50,879 nt of DNA, taken from NCBI RefSeq assembly GCF_001612825.1, contig NZ_BDBE01000035.1:1-50879 (forward strand), in the 5' to 3' direction. The translations under genes were made by a program, and so were the position numbers. Of this stretch, positions 42,503-50,820 are shown piece by piece (within the stretch, counting starts at the first letter, position 1; each line of letters starts with the position of its first letter). Below the pieces are notes generated by a model. The model was not told the origin of the DNA, made no database searches, and saw only the letters and a list, made by a program, of their open reading frames with translations. The DNA is from Nocardia caishijiensis NBRC 108228 (lineage in GTDB: Bacteria > Actinomycetota > Actinomycetes > Mycobacteriales > Mycobacteriaceae).

Positions 42503-43951
42503 GTGCGCGTCCTGGTATCGGTCTTCGCGCTCGTCCTGCTGGTGACCTCGGGCCGCTACGGCTACCACCGCGACGAGCTGTATTTCCTCGCGGCGGGCAG
42601 ACGGTTGGACTGGGGGTATCCGGACCAGCCGCCCTTCGTGCCGTTTCTCGCGCGGGTGATGTCGGCGATCGATCCCGACGCGCTGTGGGTGCTGCGGTTG
42701 CCCTCGGTCCTCGCCGCGACGGTGGTGGTCGGGTGCGCGGGCGCGATGGCCGGTGTGCTCGGTGGCGGGCGGGGCGCTCGGCTGCTCGCGGCCGGGGCGG
42801 TCGCGAGCGCGGCGCTGGTGCAGGCCGCCGGGCACCTGTTCGGCACGACGGTGTTCGACCTCGCGGTGTGGTCGGTGGTGTGCCTGCTCGTGCTGAAACT
42901 GTTTCGGGTGCAGGGGGACGCGTCGTTGGCGACCGGGACCGGCGATCCGCGCCAGTGGCTGCTGATCGGTGTGGTCGTCGGTGTCGGACTACTGAACAAG
43001 GTGCTGTTGATCGTGCCGGTCGTGGCGCTCGTGGTAGCCCTATTGCTCACCGGCCAGCGAAAGATGTTCGCCACCAAGTTCTTTCCGTGTGCTGTCGGAG
43101 TCGGCGCGCTGCTTGCCCTGCCCTATCTGTGGTGGCAGGCGCGCAACGGCTGGCCACAGTGGGAGCTGAGCCGAGCCATCGCGGGCGGTTCGTCGGGGAC
43201 CTCGGATTCCCCGATCATGTTCGTGCTCTTGCAGTTCGGCCTGTTCGGTCCGCTGCTGGCGCCGCTGTGGGTCTACGGGCTGTGGCGGCTGTGGCATTCG
43301 CGGTACCGCGCGTTCGCGGTGTCCTACGTCCTGCTTTTCGTGCTGTTCCTCGTGACCGGTGGCAAGGCCTACTACCTCGGCGGAATGTATCCCGTGCTGC
43401 TCGCGGCCGGATCGGTCGGCCTGGCCGGTTGGCTCGGGCACACCGGAAGACGCTGGTTCGCAGTGTCTTCCGTGATCGCGCTCAACGCGGTCATGTCCGC
43501 CTCCCTGTTCTTGCCGGTGTTACCCATCGAGGCGGTCCCGCACTCGCCGACCCTGGCGATCAACTACGACGCGGGCGAAACCATCGGCTGGCCACGCTAT
43601 GTCGAACAGATCGCCGCCGCCCGCCCACCCGGCGCTTCGATCCTCACCGCCAACTACGGCGAAGCGGGCGCCATCGAACACTTCGGTCCCGAATACGACC
43701 TGCCCACACCGCATTCCGGCCACAACGCCTACTGGTGGTGGGGTCCGCCGCCGGATACGGCGACGGAGGTCCTCGCCGTTGGCATCGACCGCGACCGGCT
43801 CACCGAGCTCTGTGCGAGTGTCGAACCCCGGGGCGTTCTCGACAACGGCCTGGGGATCGACAACGACGAACAGGGCGAACCGATGTTCCTCTGCGGCAAT
43901 CCACTTCGTCCCTGGTCACAGGTATGGCCGGAGCTGCGCAACCTCGGCTGA
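42503..43951 (+). CDS. GT39-type membrane glycosyltransferase
   Basis: About 482 residues with roughly ten hydrophobic helices and a C-terminal soluble domain. The N-terminal motif GYHRDELYFLAAGRRLDWGYPDQPPFVPFLARV contains the acidic Asp-Glu pair typical of GT39/ArnT/PMT enzymes, which use polyprenyl-phosphate sugars outside the membrane. The C-terminal part (ILTANYGEAGAIEHFGPEY) is usual for these actinobacterial members. GTG 42503 is chosen since the first helix starts right after it; the frame is open to 42404, across the divergent fadE24 promoter. Substrate unknown. The gene ends at a 7-bp hairpin. Confidence 0.85.
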   Translation: MRVLVSVFALVLLVTSGRYGYHRDELYFLAAGRRLDWGYPDQPPFVPFLARVMSAIDPDALWVLRLPSVLAATVVVGCAGAMAGVLGGGRGARLLAAGAVASAALVQAAGHLFGTTVFDLAVWSVVCLLVLKLFRVQGDASLATGTGDPRQWLLIGVVVGVGLLNKVLLIVPVVALVVALLLTGQRKMFATKFFPCAVGVGALLALPYLWWQARNGWPQWELSRAIAGGSSGTSDSPIMFVLLQFGLFGPLLAPLWVYGLWRLWHSRYRAFAVSYVLLFVLFLVTGGKAYYLGGMYPVLLAAGSVGLAGWLGHTGRRWFAVSSVIALNAVMSASLFLPVLPIEAVPHSPTLAINYDAGETIGWPRYVEQIAAARPPGASILTANYGEAGAIEHFGPEYDLPTPHSGHNAYWWWGPPPDTATEVLAVGIDRDRLTELCASVEPRGVLDNGLGIDNDEQGEPMFLCGNPLRPWSQVWPELRNLG

Positions 43952-43955
43952 GTCA

Positions 43956-43970
43956 CTGTCGGTCCGACAG
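43956..43970. terminator. Small hairpin between convergent genes
   Basis: CTGTCGG-T-CCGACAG is a perfect palindrome four bases after the glycosyltransferase stop and before the convergent hydrolase. It has no T run, so it is a weak terminator at best. Confidence 0.45.
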
Positions 43971-44006
43971 CCTCTGTTCGCCGGTGCTGCGGGCAGATCG
44001 TGGGAT

Positions 44007-44768
44007 TCAGAGCCCGTGCCGGTCCAGGAAGTCGGTCAGCAGTTTCTGCCACTCCTCGGGCCGCTCGACCATGACCACATGTCCGGCCGCGATCTCCGCG
44101 TACTCCGCGCCCGGGATCGCGGCGGCGAGTGTTCGTGAGTTCGCCGGGTTTACGAGCAGGTCGGCGGTGGTCGCCACGACGAGCGTCGGCACCGCGATCG
44201 CGGCGAGATCGGCGGTGGTGTCGACGGTTTCGACCAGCGCGGCCTGCGCGCGGGTCCCGCCGGGGATCGCGGCGGCGGTCTGGCGGACGACATCGTCGAC
44301 GATGTCGGCGGGCAGACCGTTCACGAAGTCGGTGGAGAAGCCGGTGAGCAGGGCCAGGCGGGCGAAGGCCTCGTGCGCGCCCCGGTCGAGGAGGTCCTGC
44401 CAAGCCTGCACGGCGAGGCGGGCGCGATGGTCGGGTGTGGCCAGGCCCGCGGTGAGCAGCAGCCCCGTGACCCGCTCGGGATGGCGGGCGGCGGCACGCA
44501 CGGCCACCGCGGTGCCGAGGGAGAAACCGACGATGGTGAAGGTCTCGACGCCCGCGTCGACAGCGGCCGTGACGAGCGCGTCGGCGAGGGCGTCGAGCGT
44601 CAACGGGGTGTCGTCGCCGGGGTAATCCGAGGCGACCACGGTGTGACCGGCGGCGAGCGCGGGGATCACGGGGCCGAAATTGCTCTCGATGCCACCGCCC
44701 GCGCCGTGGGCGAGCACGATGCCGGGGCCGGAGCCGTGAACGGTGGTGTGCAGCGGAATTGTCGTCAT
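44007..44768 (-). CDS. Alpha/beta hydrolase
   Basis: A 253-residue alpha/beta hydrolase. The oxyanion segment VLAHGAGGGIESNFG, nucleophile elbow VGFSLGTAVA with Ser, acidic TTADLLVNP and the His in AAGHVVMVERPEEW form the expected catalytic set. The family covers esterases, haloperoxidase-like enzymes and others, so the substrate is open. ATG 44768 is divergent from a MerR regulator start at 44829. The promoter between them has MerR-type geometry, so this gene is probably its target. Confidence 0.86.
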   Translation of the reverse strand: MTTIPLHTTVHGSGPGIVLAHGAGGGIESNFGPVIPALAAGHTVVASDYPGDDTPLTLDALADALVTAAVDAGVETFTIVGFSLGTAVAVRAAARHPERVTGLLLTAGLATPDHRARLAVQAWQDLLDRGAHEAFARLALLTGFSTDFVNGLPADIVDDVVRQTAAAIPGGTRAQAALVETVDTTADLAAIAVPTLVVATTADLLVNPANSRTLAAAIPGAEYAEIAAGHVVMVERPEEWQKLLTDFLDRHGL

Positions 44769-44775
44769 GACGGCG

Positions 44776-44807
44776 ACGTTAGGGATTGACATGGGTGTGA
44801 AGGTCAA
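44776..44807 (-). promoter_or_regulatory. MerR-type promoter with long spacer
   Basis: On the minus strand, -35 TTGACC (44807-44802) and -10 TAACGT (44781-44776) are 20 bp apart, the overlong spacing on which MerR activators work. TTGAC-N12-GTCAA (44786-44807) is the probable dyad. It serves the hydrolase gene. Confidence 0.65.
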
Positions 44808-44828
44808 GCCGAACGTGCCGGTGATCAC

Positions 44829-45209
44829 ATGCTGATCGGCGAACTCGCGCACCGCACCGGGGTCGCCACCCGGCTGCTGCGGTACTACGAGGAGCAGGGT
44901 CTGCTGCGTCCGCGCCGCGACACCAACGGCTATCGCAGTTATCCCGAGGCAGCGGTCGCCCGAGTCGCCCGTATCCGCGATCTGCTGGCGGCGGGCCTGA
45001 ACACCGAGGAGATCGCCGACCTGCTCCCGTGCGCCGAGCACGACGGACCGGTCCAGGCCTGCGAGAAGTCGGTTCGCATCATGGCCGATCGAACCGCCGA
45101 GCTGGACCGACGCATCGCCGACCTCGACCGTCAGCGTTCGCGCCTCGCCGCCCAGCTCGACGCCAGTCTCGCGAACAACGGCGCACCGATCCAGAGTGCG
45201 AGCGGCTAG
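44829..45209 (+). CDS. MerR-family regulator
   Basis: A 126-residue MerR protein. The winged-helix N-terminus (LIGELAHRTGVATRLLRYYEEQGLLRPRRDTNGYRSY) is diagnostic. A long dimerisation helix (MADRTAELDRRIADLDRQRSRLAAQLDA) follows. Two cysteines, in LLPCAEHDG and VQACEKS, flank the hinge and could sense a metal or oxidant, though the typical metal-binding loop at the C-terminus is absent. It is divergent from the hydrolase gene and convergent with ftsX. ATG 44829 begins the helix-turn-helix directly. Confidence 0.9.
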   Translation: MLIGELAHRTGVATRLLRYYEEQGLLRPRRDTNGYRSYPEAAVARVARIRDLLAAGLNTEEIADLLPCAEHDGPVQACEKSVRIMADRTAELDRRIADLDRQRSRLAAQLDASLANNGAPIQSASG

Positions 45210-45292
45210 GCCGACACGCTTCGGGCGGCACCACCGACCGTGGTCGGCCGACCCGTCCTCGCACCGCCCGGACGTCCAGGGCGGCGTCGAAC

Positions 45293-46195
45293 TCATTCGC
45301 GTACGTAGAACCGCAGCGTCAGATAGGCGGTGACCGCCGCGAAGACGATGCCGACGGGGGCGATGGTCAGGGCGACCACCGCGATGTCGTCACCGGTGAT
45401 GCGCGGGAACACATTGCTGTCGAACAGCGGGCCGAGCGCCCGATCGATCACCAGCGGACGCGCGATCACCAATCCGAGAACGGCGAGCACCGAACCAACG
45501 AAGGCGGCCGCGACCGCCTCGAGCAGGAACGGGAGCTGGGTGTACCAGCGTGTCGCGCCGACCAGGCGCATGATCCCGACTTCCGTGCGCCGGGTGAACG
45601 CCGCGATCTGCACCATATTGAGCACCAGCAGCATCGCGGCCAGCGCCATCACCAGTGCCAGCCCGAACGCGGCGTTGCGCAAACCGTCGAACAGGCTCAC
45701 CAGGCGGTCGACGATCTCCTTGTCGTTGGCGACGATCCGCACACCCTCGCGAGTCGCGAACGAGTCGTAGATGTGCTGGTACTGATCGCCGTCGGTCATC
45801 TTCACCCGCAGCGACGCGGGCAGGGGAGAATCGGTGATGTACTGCACCATCTCCGGCTGGTCCTCGAACAGCTTCTTGGCCTCCTCCAGCGCGTCGGCGC
45901 GGTTGAGGAACTGCACGCTCTCCACCCCGGAGGTCTGCTTCATGTCGGTGAGCAGAGACTTGCACGGCTCGGCGGCGCAGTCGGGATCGGTCTCGGACAC
46001 CACGTCGTCGAGGTAGAAGCGCACCTCGAGGCGGCTGATGAAGAAGTTCTCGGTCTTGTCGGCCATCCGCACCGACAACATGCCGCCGCCGAGCATCATC
46101 AGCGACACCGCGGTGGTGAGGATCATCGCGACCGTCATGGTCAGATTGCGGCGCAGGCCGTCGACGACCTCGGTGAACAGGAAACTCAGTCGCAT
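45293..46195 (-). CDS. ftsX: Cell-division protein FtsX
   Basis: A 300-residue membrane partner of FtsE. The N-terminal helix (TMTVAMILTTAVSLMML) is followed by a large extracellular domain (about 45-170) with Cys in DPDCAAEPCKS, then three C-terminal helices, a normal FtsX plan. FtsEX activates peptidoglycan hydrolases at the septum; in mycobacteria the extracellular domain controls RipC. Its ATG overlaps the ftsE stop by one base (TAATG), showing coupling. smpB, which follows ftsX in mycobacteria, is absent here: an unrelated MerR gene converges instead. Confidence 0.95.
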   Translation of the reverse strand: MRLSFLFTEVVDGLRRNLTMTVAMILTTAVSLMMLGGGMLSVRMADKTENFFISRLEVRFYLDDVVSETDPDCAAEPCKSLLTDMKQTSGVESVQFLNRADALEEAKKLFEDQPEMVQYITDSPLPASLRVKMTDGDQYQHIYDSFATREGVRIVANDKEIVDRLVSLFDGLRNAAFGLALVMALAAMLLVLNMVQIAAFTRRTEVGIMRLVGATRWYTQLPFLLEAVAAAFVGSVLAVLGLVIARPLVIDRALGPLFDSNVFPRITGDDIAVVALTIAPVGIVFAAVTAYLTLRFYVRE

Positions 46196-46884
46196 TATCG
46201 CCCCACCCCGTAGACACCGGTCGCCTCGTCGCGCACGAGTCTGCCGTGGTCGAGTTCCACCACCCGCCTGCGCATCGCGTCGACGATGTGGTTGTCGTGG
46301 GTGGCCATCAGCACGGTGGTGCCCACCCGGTTGATCCGCTCGAGCAGCGCCATGATGTCGGCACTGGTCTCGGGGTCGAGGTTGCCGGTCGGCTCGTCGG
46401 CCAGCAGCACCAGCGGTCGGTTGACGAACGCGCGCGCGATCGCCACGCGCTGCTGCTCACCGCCCGACAGCTCCGAGGGCAACCGATTGCCCTTACCGCC
46501 GAGCCCGACCATGTCGAGCACCTCCGGCACGGTCCGCTCGATGAACTGACGGCGTTTGCCGATCACCTCCAGTGCGAACGCTACGTTCTGCTCCACCGTC
46601 TTCTGCTGCAGCAGTCGGAAGTCCTGGAACACGCACCCGATGCGCTGACGCAGTTTGGGCACCTTGCGCCCCGGTAACCGGTCGACCCGGAAGTCGGCCA
46701 CCCGGATCTCCCCGGAGGTCGGCGCCTCCTCCTTGAGCAGCAGTCGCATGAACGTCGACTTGCCGGAACCGGACGGGCCGATGATGAAGACGAACTCGCC
46801 CTTGTCCACCTCGACGGAGACGTTGTCCAGCGCGGGCCGCGTCGACGTTTTGTACGACTTGGAAACGTTGCGCATGGTGATCAC
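46195..46884 (-). CDS. ftsE: Cell-division ATP-binding protein FtsE
   Basis: A 229-residue ABC ATPase. Walker A GPSGSGKST, Q-loop VFQDFRLL, signature LSGGEQQRVAIARA and Walker B LVLLADEPTGNLDPET are all intact. The His switch is in MATHDNHIV. It drives FtsX at the division site. GTG 46884 (MITMRNVSKSY) matches the mycobacterial N-terminus. An imperfect hairpin at 46923-46944 separates it from the small membrane gene upstream, so ftsEX may have its own promoter, which I could not pinpoint. Confidence 0.96.
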   Translation of the reverse strand: MITMRNVSKSYKTSTRPALDNVSVEVDKGEFVFIIGPSGSGKSTFMRLLLKEEAPTSGEIRVADFRVDRLPGRKVPKLRQRIGCVFQDFRLLQQKTVEQNVAFALEVIGKRRQFIERTVPEVLDMVGLGGKGNRLPSELSGGEQQRVAIARAFVNRPLVLLADEPTGNLDPETSADIMALLERINRVGTTVLMATHDNHIVDAMRRRVVELDHGRLVRDEATGVYGVGR

Positions 46885-46922
46885 GAGGAGCCAGTGTAGC
46901 CAGCGGGCTGCTCGTGACGGGT

Positions 46923-46944
46923 GCCCCGACGACGTCGGCGGGGC
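46923..46944. terminator. Imperfect hairpin before ftsE
   Basis: GCCCCGACGAC and GTCGGCGGGGC form a 22-bp near-palindrome with one mismatched pair, directly after the stop of the small membrane gene. It has no T run; a partial terminator between the mscS unit and ftsEX is possible. Confidence 0.45.
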
Positions 46945-46945
46945 G

Positions 46946-47095
46946 CTACTGGGTGGGATTCACCCAGGACGGAACCGAATTGATCAGCGTCACCGGCTCG
47001 GTGGTCGTGCCGTCGGCCGGTTTCACGAACAGGTAGACGACGAAGGTCGAGACCCAGGTGGCGATCAAGATCGCCGTGGACTTACGCGGTTTCAC
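46946..47095 (-). CDS. Small single-helix membrane protein (Rv3103c position)
   Basis: A 49-residue protein with one hydrophobic helix (STAILIATWVSTFVVYLFV) preceded by Lys/Arg (VKPRK) and followed by a short polar tail (PADGTTTEPVTLINSVPSW). GTG 47095 is chosen because AAGGAAGGA lies just upstream. It overlaps the end of mscS by 14 bp. Mycobacteria carry a larger Pro-rich membrane gene (Rv3103c) at this place between mscS and ftsE, so it may be a reduced counterpart. Function unknown. Confidence 0.65.
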   Translation of the reverse strand: MKPRKSTAILIATWVSTFVVYLFVKPADGTTTEPVTLINSVPSWVNPTQ

Positions 47096-47939
47096 TGATT
47101 CCTTCCTTACGCAGGGCGGCCGCCACGCGCACGCGCAGCTCACGCCCCACCTCGAATTGTTTGCCTGGCAATGTGCGGGCAACCATCCGAATGTTCATCT
47201 CGTCCAGCGAGAGGTCCTCCACGCCCATCACCGACGGCTCGTCGAGCAGTAGCGGTTTCAGGCGGGCGTCCTGGTAGGCCTTGGTGCACACCTCGTGCAG
47301 CACCTCGTTGATCTTGTTGATGTCGGCTTGGGCCGACACCGGGACGTCGATCGCGGCGCGTGCCCAGTCCTTGGACAGGTTGGTCACCTTCACGATCTGG
47401 CCGTTGGGGATGGTGATCACCTCGCCGTCGGCGTTGCGCAGCGTGGTGATGCGCAGGGTCACGTCCTCGACGGTGCCCTCGGCCGGGTCGGCCGAGCCGG
47501 TGACCGCGATCTGCACCACGTCACCGAAACCGTATTGGCGTTCGGTGATGAGGAAGAACCCGGCGAGGATGTCCTGCACGATGCGCTGGGCACCGAAACC
47601 GAGCGCCGCGCCGAGCACCGCCGCGGGCGCGACCAACCCGGTCACCGAGAAGCCCAGGCGCCGAAGCACTTCCATACCGACCAGCACATACACGATGGTC
47701 AGCACGACCCAGGTGATGACCTGGGCCAGGGCGTGCCGGTGCTTGGCCGCCTCGGTGCGGACCAGGGCGTCGCTGGAGTGGAACGAGGCGTCGATCTTGG
47801 TGGTCACCCGGTCGCGCACGAACGCCGCGAACCGGCCGAACAGCATCGCCCCGACGACTAGTAGGACGATCTCGAGGCCGCTGGAACGCAGCCAGGCGGT
47901 GATCTCCGAGCCGCCGTTCATCGCGAGCACAGCGTTCAT
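47082..47939 (-). CDS. mscS: MscS-family mechanosensitive channel
   Basis: A 285-residue small-conductance mechanosensitive channel (Rv3104c-like). Hydrophobic segments ITAWLRSSGLEIVLLVVGAML, VITWVVLTIVYVLVGM and the pore-lining TM3 (LVAPAAVLGAALGFGAQRIVQDILAGFF) are followed by the beta domain (EGTVEDVTLRITTLRNADGEVITIPNGQI), all typical of MscS. It protects against hypo-osmotic shock. The ATG at 47939 gives the whole family length; an inner ATG at 47921 is possible. It lies 128 bp downstream of prfB on the same strand. Confidence 0.92.
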   Translation of the reverse strand: MNAVLAMNGGSEITAWLRSSGLEIVLLVVGAMLFGRFAAFVRDRVTTKIDASFHSSDALVRTEAAKHRHALAQVITWVVLTIVYVLVGMEVLRRLGFSVTGLVAPAAVLGAALGFGAQRIVQDILAGFFLITERQYGFGDVVQIAVTGSADPAEGTVEDVTLRITTLRNADGEVITIPNGQIVKVTNLSKDWARAAIDVPVSAQADINKINEVLHEVCTKAYQDARLKPLLLDEPSVMGVEDLSLDEMNIRMVARTLPGKQFEVGRELRVRVAAALRKEGISETA

Positions 47940-48067
47940 CGCACCGCCTCATGAGCGGCGCGCAGGCACAGTTCCGGTTCGTTCGAACACACACCAGAAA
48001 GGTTACAGGCCGGTCACGGCGCGTCGTCAAACGTGAACAACGACACCATCGGCGAGCGAATCGCTGG

Positions 48068-49186
48068 CTATGCGTCGCCCTGTTCGCGCATGCGCCACCG
48101 GATTCCGGACTCGATGAACCCGTCGATGTCACCGTCGAGCACCGCCGAGGGGTTGTTGACCTCATAGTTGGTGCGCAGATCCTTGACCATCTGGTACGGG
48201 TGCAGCACGTAGGAGCGCATCTGGTTGCCCCACGACGCGCCCTCGTTGGTCTTGAGCGCGTCCATCTGGGCGCGCTCCTCCTGGCGCTTGCGCTCGAGCA
48301 GTTTGGCCTGCAGCACGCGCATGGCCGAGATCTTGTTCTGCAGCTGCGACTTCTCGTTCTGGCAGGTCACCACGATGCCGGTGGGGATGTGGGTCAGGCG
48401 CACCGCCGAGTCGGTGGTGTTGACCGACTGACCACCCGGACCCGAGGACCGGTACACGTCGACGCGCACGTCGCCGTCGGGGATCTCGATGTGGTCGGTG
48501 GTCTCCACCACGGGCAGCACCTCGACCTCGGCGAAGGAGGTCTGGCGGCGGCCCTGGTTGTCGAACGGGCTGATCCGCACCAGGCGGTGGGTGCCCATCT
48601 CGACCGACAGGGTGCCGTAGGCATACGGCGACTTCACCGCGAAGGTGGCGCTCTTGATACCCGCCTCCTCGGCGTAGGAGGTGTCGTAGACCTCCACGCT
48701 GTACTTGTGCCGCTCGGCCCAGCGGATGTACATGCGCATCAGCATCATCGCCCAGTCGGCGGCATCGACACCGCCCGCGCCGGAACGGATGTTGACCAGC
48801 GCGTCGCGCTTGTCGTACTCGCCCGAGAGCAGGGTGCGCACTTCCATGGCCTCGATGTCCTCGCGCAGCGATGCCCGTTCGGCGTCGGCGTCGGCGAGTG
48901 CCTCGGTGGCGGCGGCGCCCTCCTCGGCCTCGGCGAGTTCGTAGAGCACCGGCATGTCCTCGAGGCGCTGGCGCAGATCCTCCACGCGGCGCAGCTCGCT
49001 CTGGGCGTGCGACAGCTCGCTGGTGACCTGCTGGGCGTGCTCCTGGTTGTTCCAGAGTTCGGGATCGGCGGCCTGGTGCTCGAGTTCATCGATGCGGCGG
49101 CGCAGTTCCTCGACATCGAGGACCGACTCGACCGTCTTGAGCGTGGTGTCGAGTTCGGCGAGGTCGGCGATAACGTCAGGATGCAC
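48068..49186 (-). CDS. prfB: Peptide chain release factor 2
   Basis: RF2, about 372 residues, releases finished proteins at UGA and UAA codons. The catalytic GGQ is in SSGPGGQSVNTTDSAV and the stop-codon-recognition SPF in RLVRISPFDNQG. GTG 49186 (MHPDVIADLAELD) aligns with the mycobacterial start; the upstream TTG at 49195 is possible. No in-frame stop or frameshift site exists, so it lacks the programmed +1 frameshift of enteric prfB. It heads the conserved prfB-mscS-ftsEX neighbourhood. Confidence 0.95.
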   Translation of the reverse strand: MHPDVIADLAELDTTLKTVESVLDVEELRRRIDELEHQAADPELWNNQEHAQQVTSELSHAQSELRRVEDLRQRLEDMPVLYELAEAEEGAAATEALADADAERASLREDIEAMEVRTLLSGEYDKRDALVNIRSGAGGVDAADWAMMLMRMYIRWAERHKYSVEVYDTSYAEEAGIKSATFAVKSPYAYGTLSVEMGTHRLVRISPFDNQGRRQTSFAEVEVLPVVETTDHIEIPDGDVRVDVYRSSGPGGQSVNTTDSAVRLTHIPTGIVVTCQNEKSQLQNKISAMRVLQAKLLERKRQEERAQMDALKTNEGASWGNQMRSYVLHPYQMVKDLRTNYEVNNPSAVLDGDIDGFIESGIRWRMREQGDA

Positions 49187-49240
49187 GAGGTCCAAGGTTA
49201 CCGGTCGGCACCGACAGGGCGAAACACGCGTACCACCACG

Positions 49241-50098
49241 TCAGCCCGCGACGGCGCGCAGGCCACCCGGGCGGCGGCCGAGGAGGTCGTCGAGGGCGGC
49301 GGCGCTCGCCGCGTCGGCGGGCAGCAGCACGGAGAGCTGCTGATCGTCGTCGATGGACAGATCGAGCGATTCGTAGGCCAGCCGCAACTCACCGGTCTCG
49401 GGATGGCTGATCCGGTTGATACCGCCCGAAGGCGGCAGGCCGGGCAGGCGCGCGAGCCGGTCGGTGAAGGCGGCGCCCGCGGTGACGGTGAGTTCGTCCA
49501 CCAGCGCGGCGACCGACGGATCGGCGCGGAACGGGCCCTGTTTGAGTGACGCGACCAGCTTGTCGGCCGCCTCATCCCAGTCCGGGTACAGCTCGCGCGC
49601 GCCGGGATGAGTGAAGACGAAACGCGCGATATTGGCGGGTTCGCCCTGGTCGAACAGGCCGCTGGGCCCCATGAGCCTGCGGTAGCCCTCCGTGCGGGCG
49701 AGCACCTCGGTGAACCGATTGGTGATCGCGGCGGGCGCGGGTTCGAGCTGGTCGAGGATCGCGCGAACAGTGGGGCGCACCGTGCGATTGGGGCCGTTCT
49801 CGGCCGCACCACAACTGAAACCGGACATGCCCTTGGTGAGCTGGTGCAGATGCACTCGTTCGCGCGGGGTCAACCGCAGCGTCTCGGCCAGCGCCGACAG
49901 CACCGGCGGCGAGGGATGCCGGTCGCGTCCCTGCTCGAGCCGGATCAGGTACTCCACGCTCACACCCGACAGCATCGCCACCTCGGCGCGGCGCAGACCG
50001 GGCGTCCGCCTGCGCGCCCCCATCGGCAGGCCGACCTCCGCGGGGGAGACCGACTCGCGCTTGGTGCGCAGGAACAGCCCGAGTTCGTTGTCACTCAC
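49241..50098 (-). CDS. XRE-type regulator with MmyB-like ligand domain
   Basis: A 285-residue regulator. The N-terminal helix-turn-helix (GLRRAEVAMLSGVSVEYLIRLEQGRDRHPSPPVLSALAETL) is typical of XRE proteins of the MmyB-like class. The C-terminal part (ANIARFVFTHPGARELYPDWDEAADKLVASL) matches their PAS-like ligand domain. GTG 50098 begins MSDNELGLF; no strong ribosome site. It is divergent from an FMN reductase gene, and a perfect 12-bp inverted repeat lies between them. Regulation of that reductase is a common pattern for this class; ligand unknown. Confidence 0.88.
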   Translation of the reverse strand: MSDNELGLFLRTKRESVSPAEVGLPMGARRRTPGLRRAEVAMLSGVSVEYLIRLEQGRDRHPSPPVLSALAETLRLTPRERVHLHQLTKGMSGFSCGAAENGPNRTVRPTVRAILDQLEPAPAAITNRFTEVLARTEGYRRLMGPSGLFDQGEPANIARFVFTHPGARELYPDWDEAADKLVASLKQGPFRADPSVAALVDELTVTAGAAFTDRLARLPGLPPSGGINRISHPETGELRLAYESLDLSIDDDQQLSVLLPADAASAAALDDLLGRRPGGLRAVAG

Positions 50099-50124
50099 CC
50101 GAACGACGGTACCGAGCCGCGCGC

Positions 50125-50159
50125 CGCTGAGAGTGGCCGTGGCACTACCACTCTCAGCG
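50125..50159. promoter_or_regulatory. 12-bp inverted repeat operator
   Basis: CGCTGAGAGTGG (50125-50136) and CCACTCTCAGCG (50148-50159) are perfect inverted copies with 11 bp between. They sit in the divergent gap and are the probable site for the XRE regulator, controlling both genes. Confidence 0.75.
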
Positions 50160-50241
50160 TGGTCTCCCTGGCAGGTCCGTGGCGCGCGAGAGTGATCGCA
50201 CCAGCCGGATCCGGCTGACACCACGTCTGAGGAGAAATAGC

Positions 50242-50820
50242 GTGTCCGCACTGAAACTCGCGATCATCATCGGCAGCGTCCGCGAAGGGCGGTTCGGGCC
50301 GGTGGTGGCCGACTGGTTCGCCGCGCAGGTCGACGACCGGTTCGATGTCGATGTGATCGATCTGGCGGAGTTCGATCTTCCGGCCGAACTGCCTGCGGTT
50401 CCGCCTGCGATGGACCCTGATCCCACGCGACCTTCCGGGATGGTGGCGTTGTCCGATCGGCTTGCTGCCGCCGACGCTTATGTTGTTTTGACGCCTGAGT
50501 ACAACCGGAGTTATCCGTCGGCTCTGAAGACTGCCATCGACTGGCACTTCACCCAGTGGGACCGCAAAACGATCGGCTTCGTGGGCTACAGCGGTGGAAC
50601 CGGCGGTGTGCTCGCCATCGAACACCTGCGTCAGGTGTTCAACGAGCTCAATGCCCATACGGTCCGGGATTATGTGTCGTTCCCGCGCTATTACCTGCTG
50701 TTCGACGAGGACGGTCGGCTGCGTGACGCGGAGGGTTTCGAGGCTGCGGCGAAGGCGATGCTCGATCAACTGCACTGGTGGGCAACGGCATTGGCGGGGG
50801 CGCGGGCAGTTTCTGTTTGA
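50242..50820 (+). CDS. NAD(P)H-dependent FMN reductase family protein
   Basis: A 192-residue flavodoxin-like reductase. The FMN phosphate loop IIIGSVREGRFGP is at the N-terminus, the flavin-contact TPEYNRSYPSALKTAIDW in the middle, and the GYSGGTGGVLA turn after it, all family marks. It reduces FMN, quinones or azo-type compounds with NAD(P)H. GTG 50242 follows AGGAGAA by about six bases. It is divergent from the XRE regulator. The 59 bases after its stop hold only a weak 6-bp inverted repeat. Confidence 0.9.
   Translation: MSALKLAIIIGSVREGRFGPVVADWFAAQVDDRFDVDVIDLAEFDLPAELPAVPPAMDPDPTRPSGMVALSDRLAAADAYVVLTPEYNRSYPSALKTAIDWHFTQWDRKTIGFVGYSGGTGGVLAIEHLRQVFNELNAHTVRDYVSFPRYYLLFDEDGRLRDAEGFEAAAKAMLDQLHWWATALAGARAVSV

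Noticed and set aside
49100..49240. Programmed frameshift at the start of prfB
   Set aside because: The reading frame is continuous, with no in-frame TGA or slippery site.
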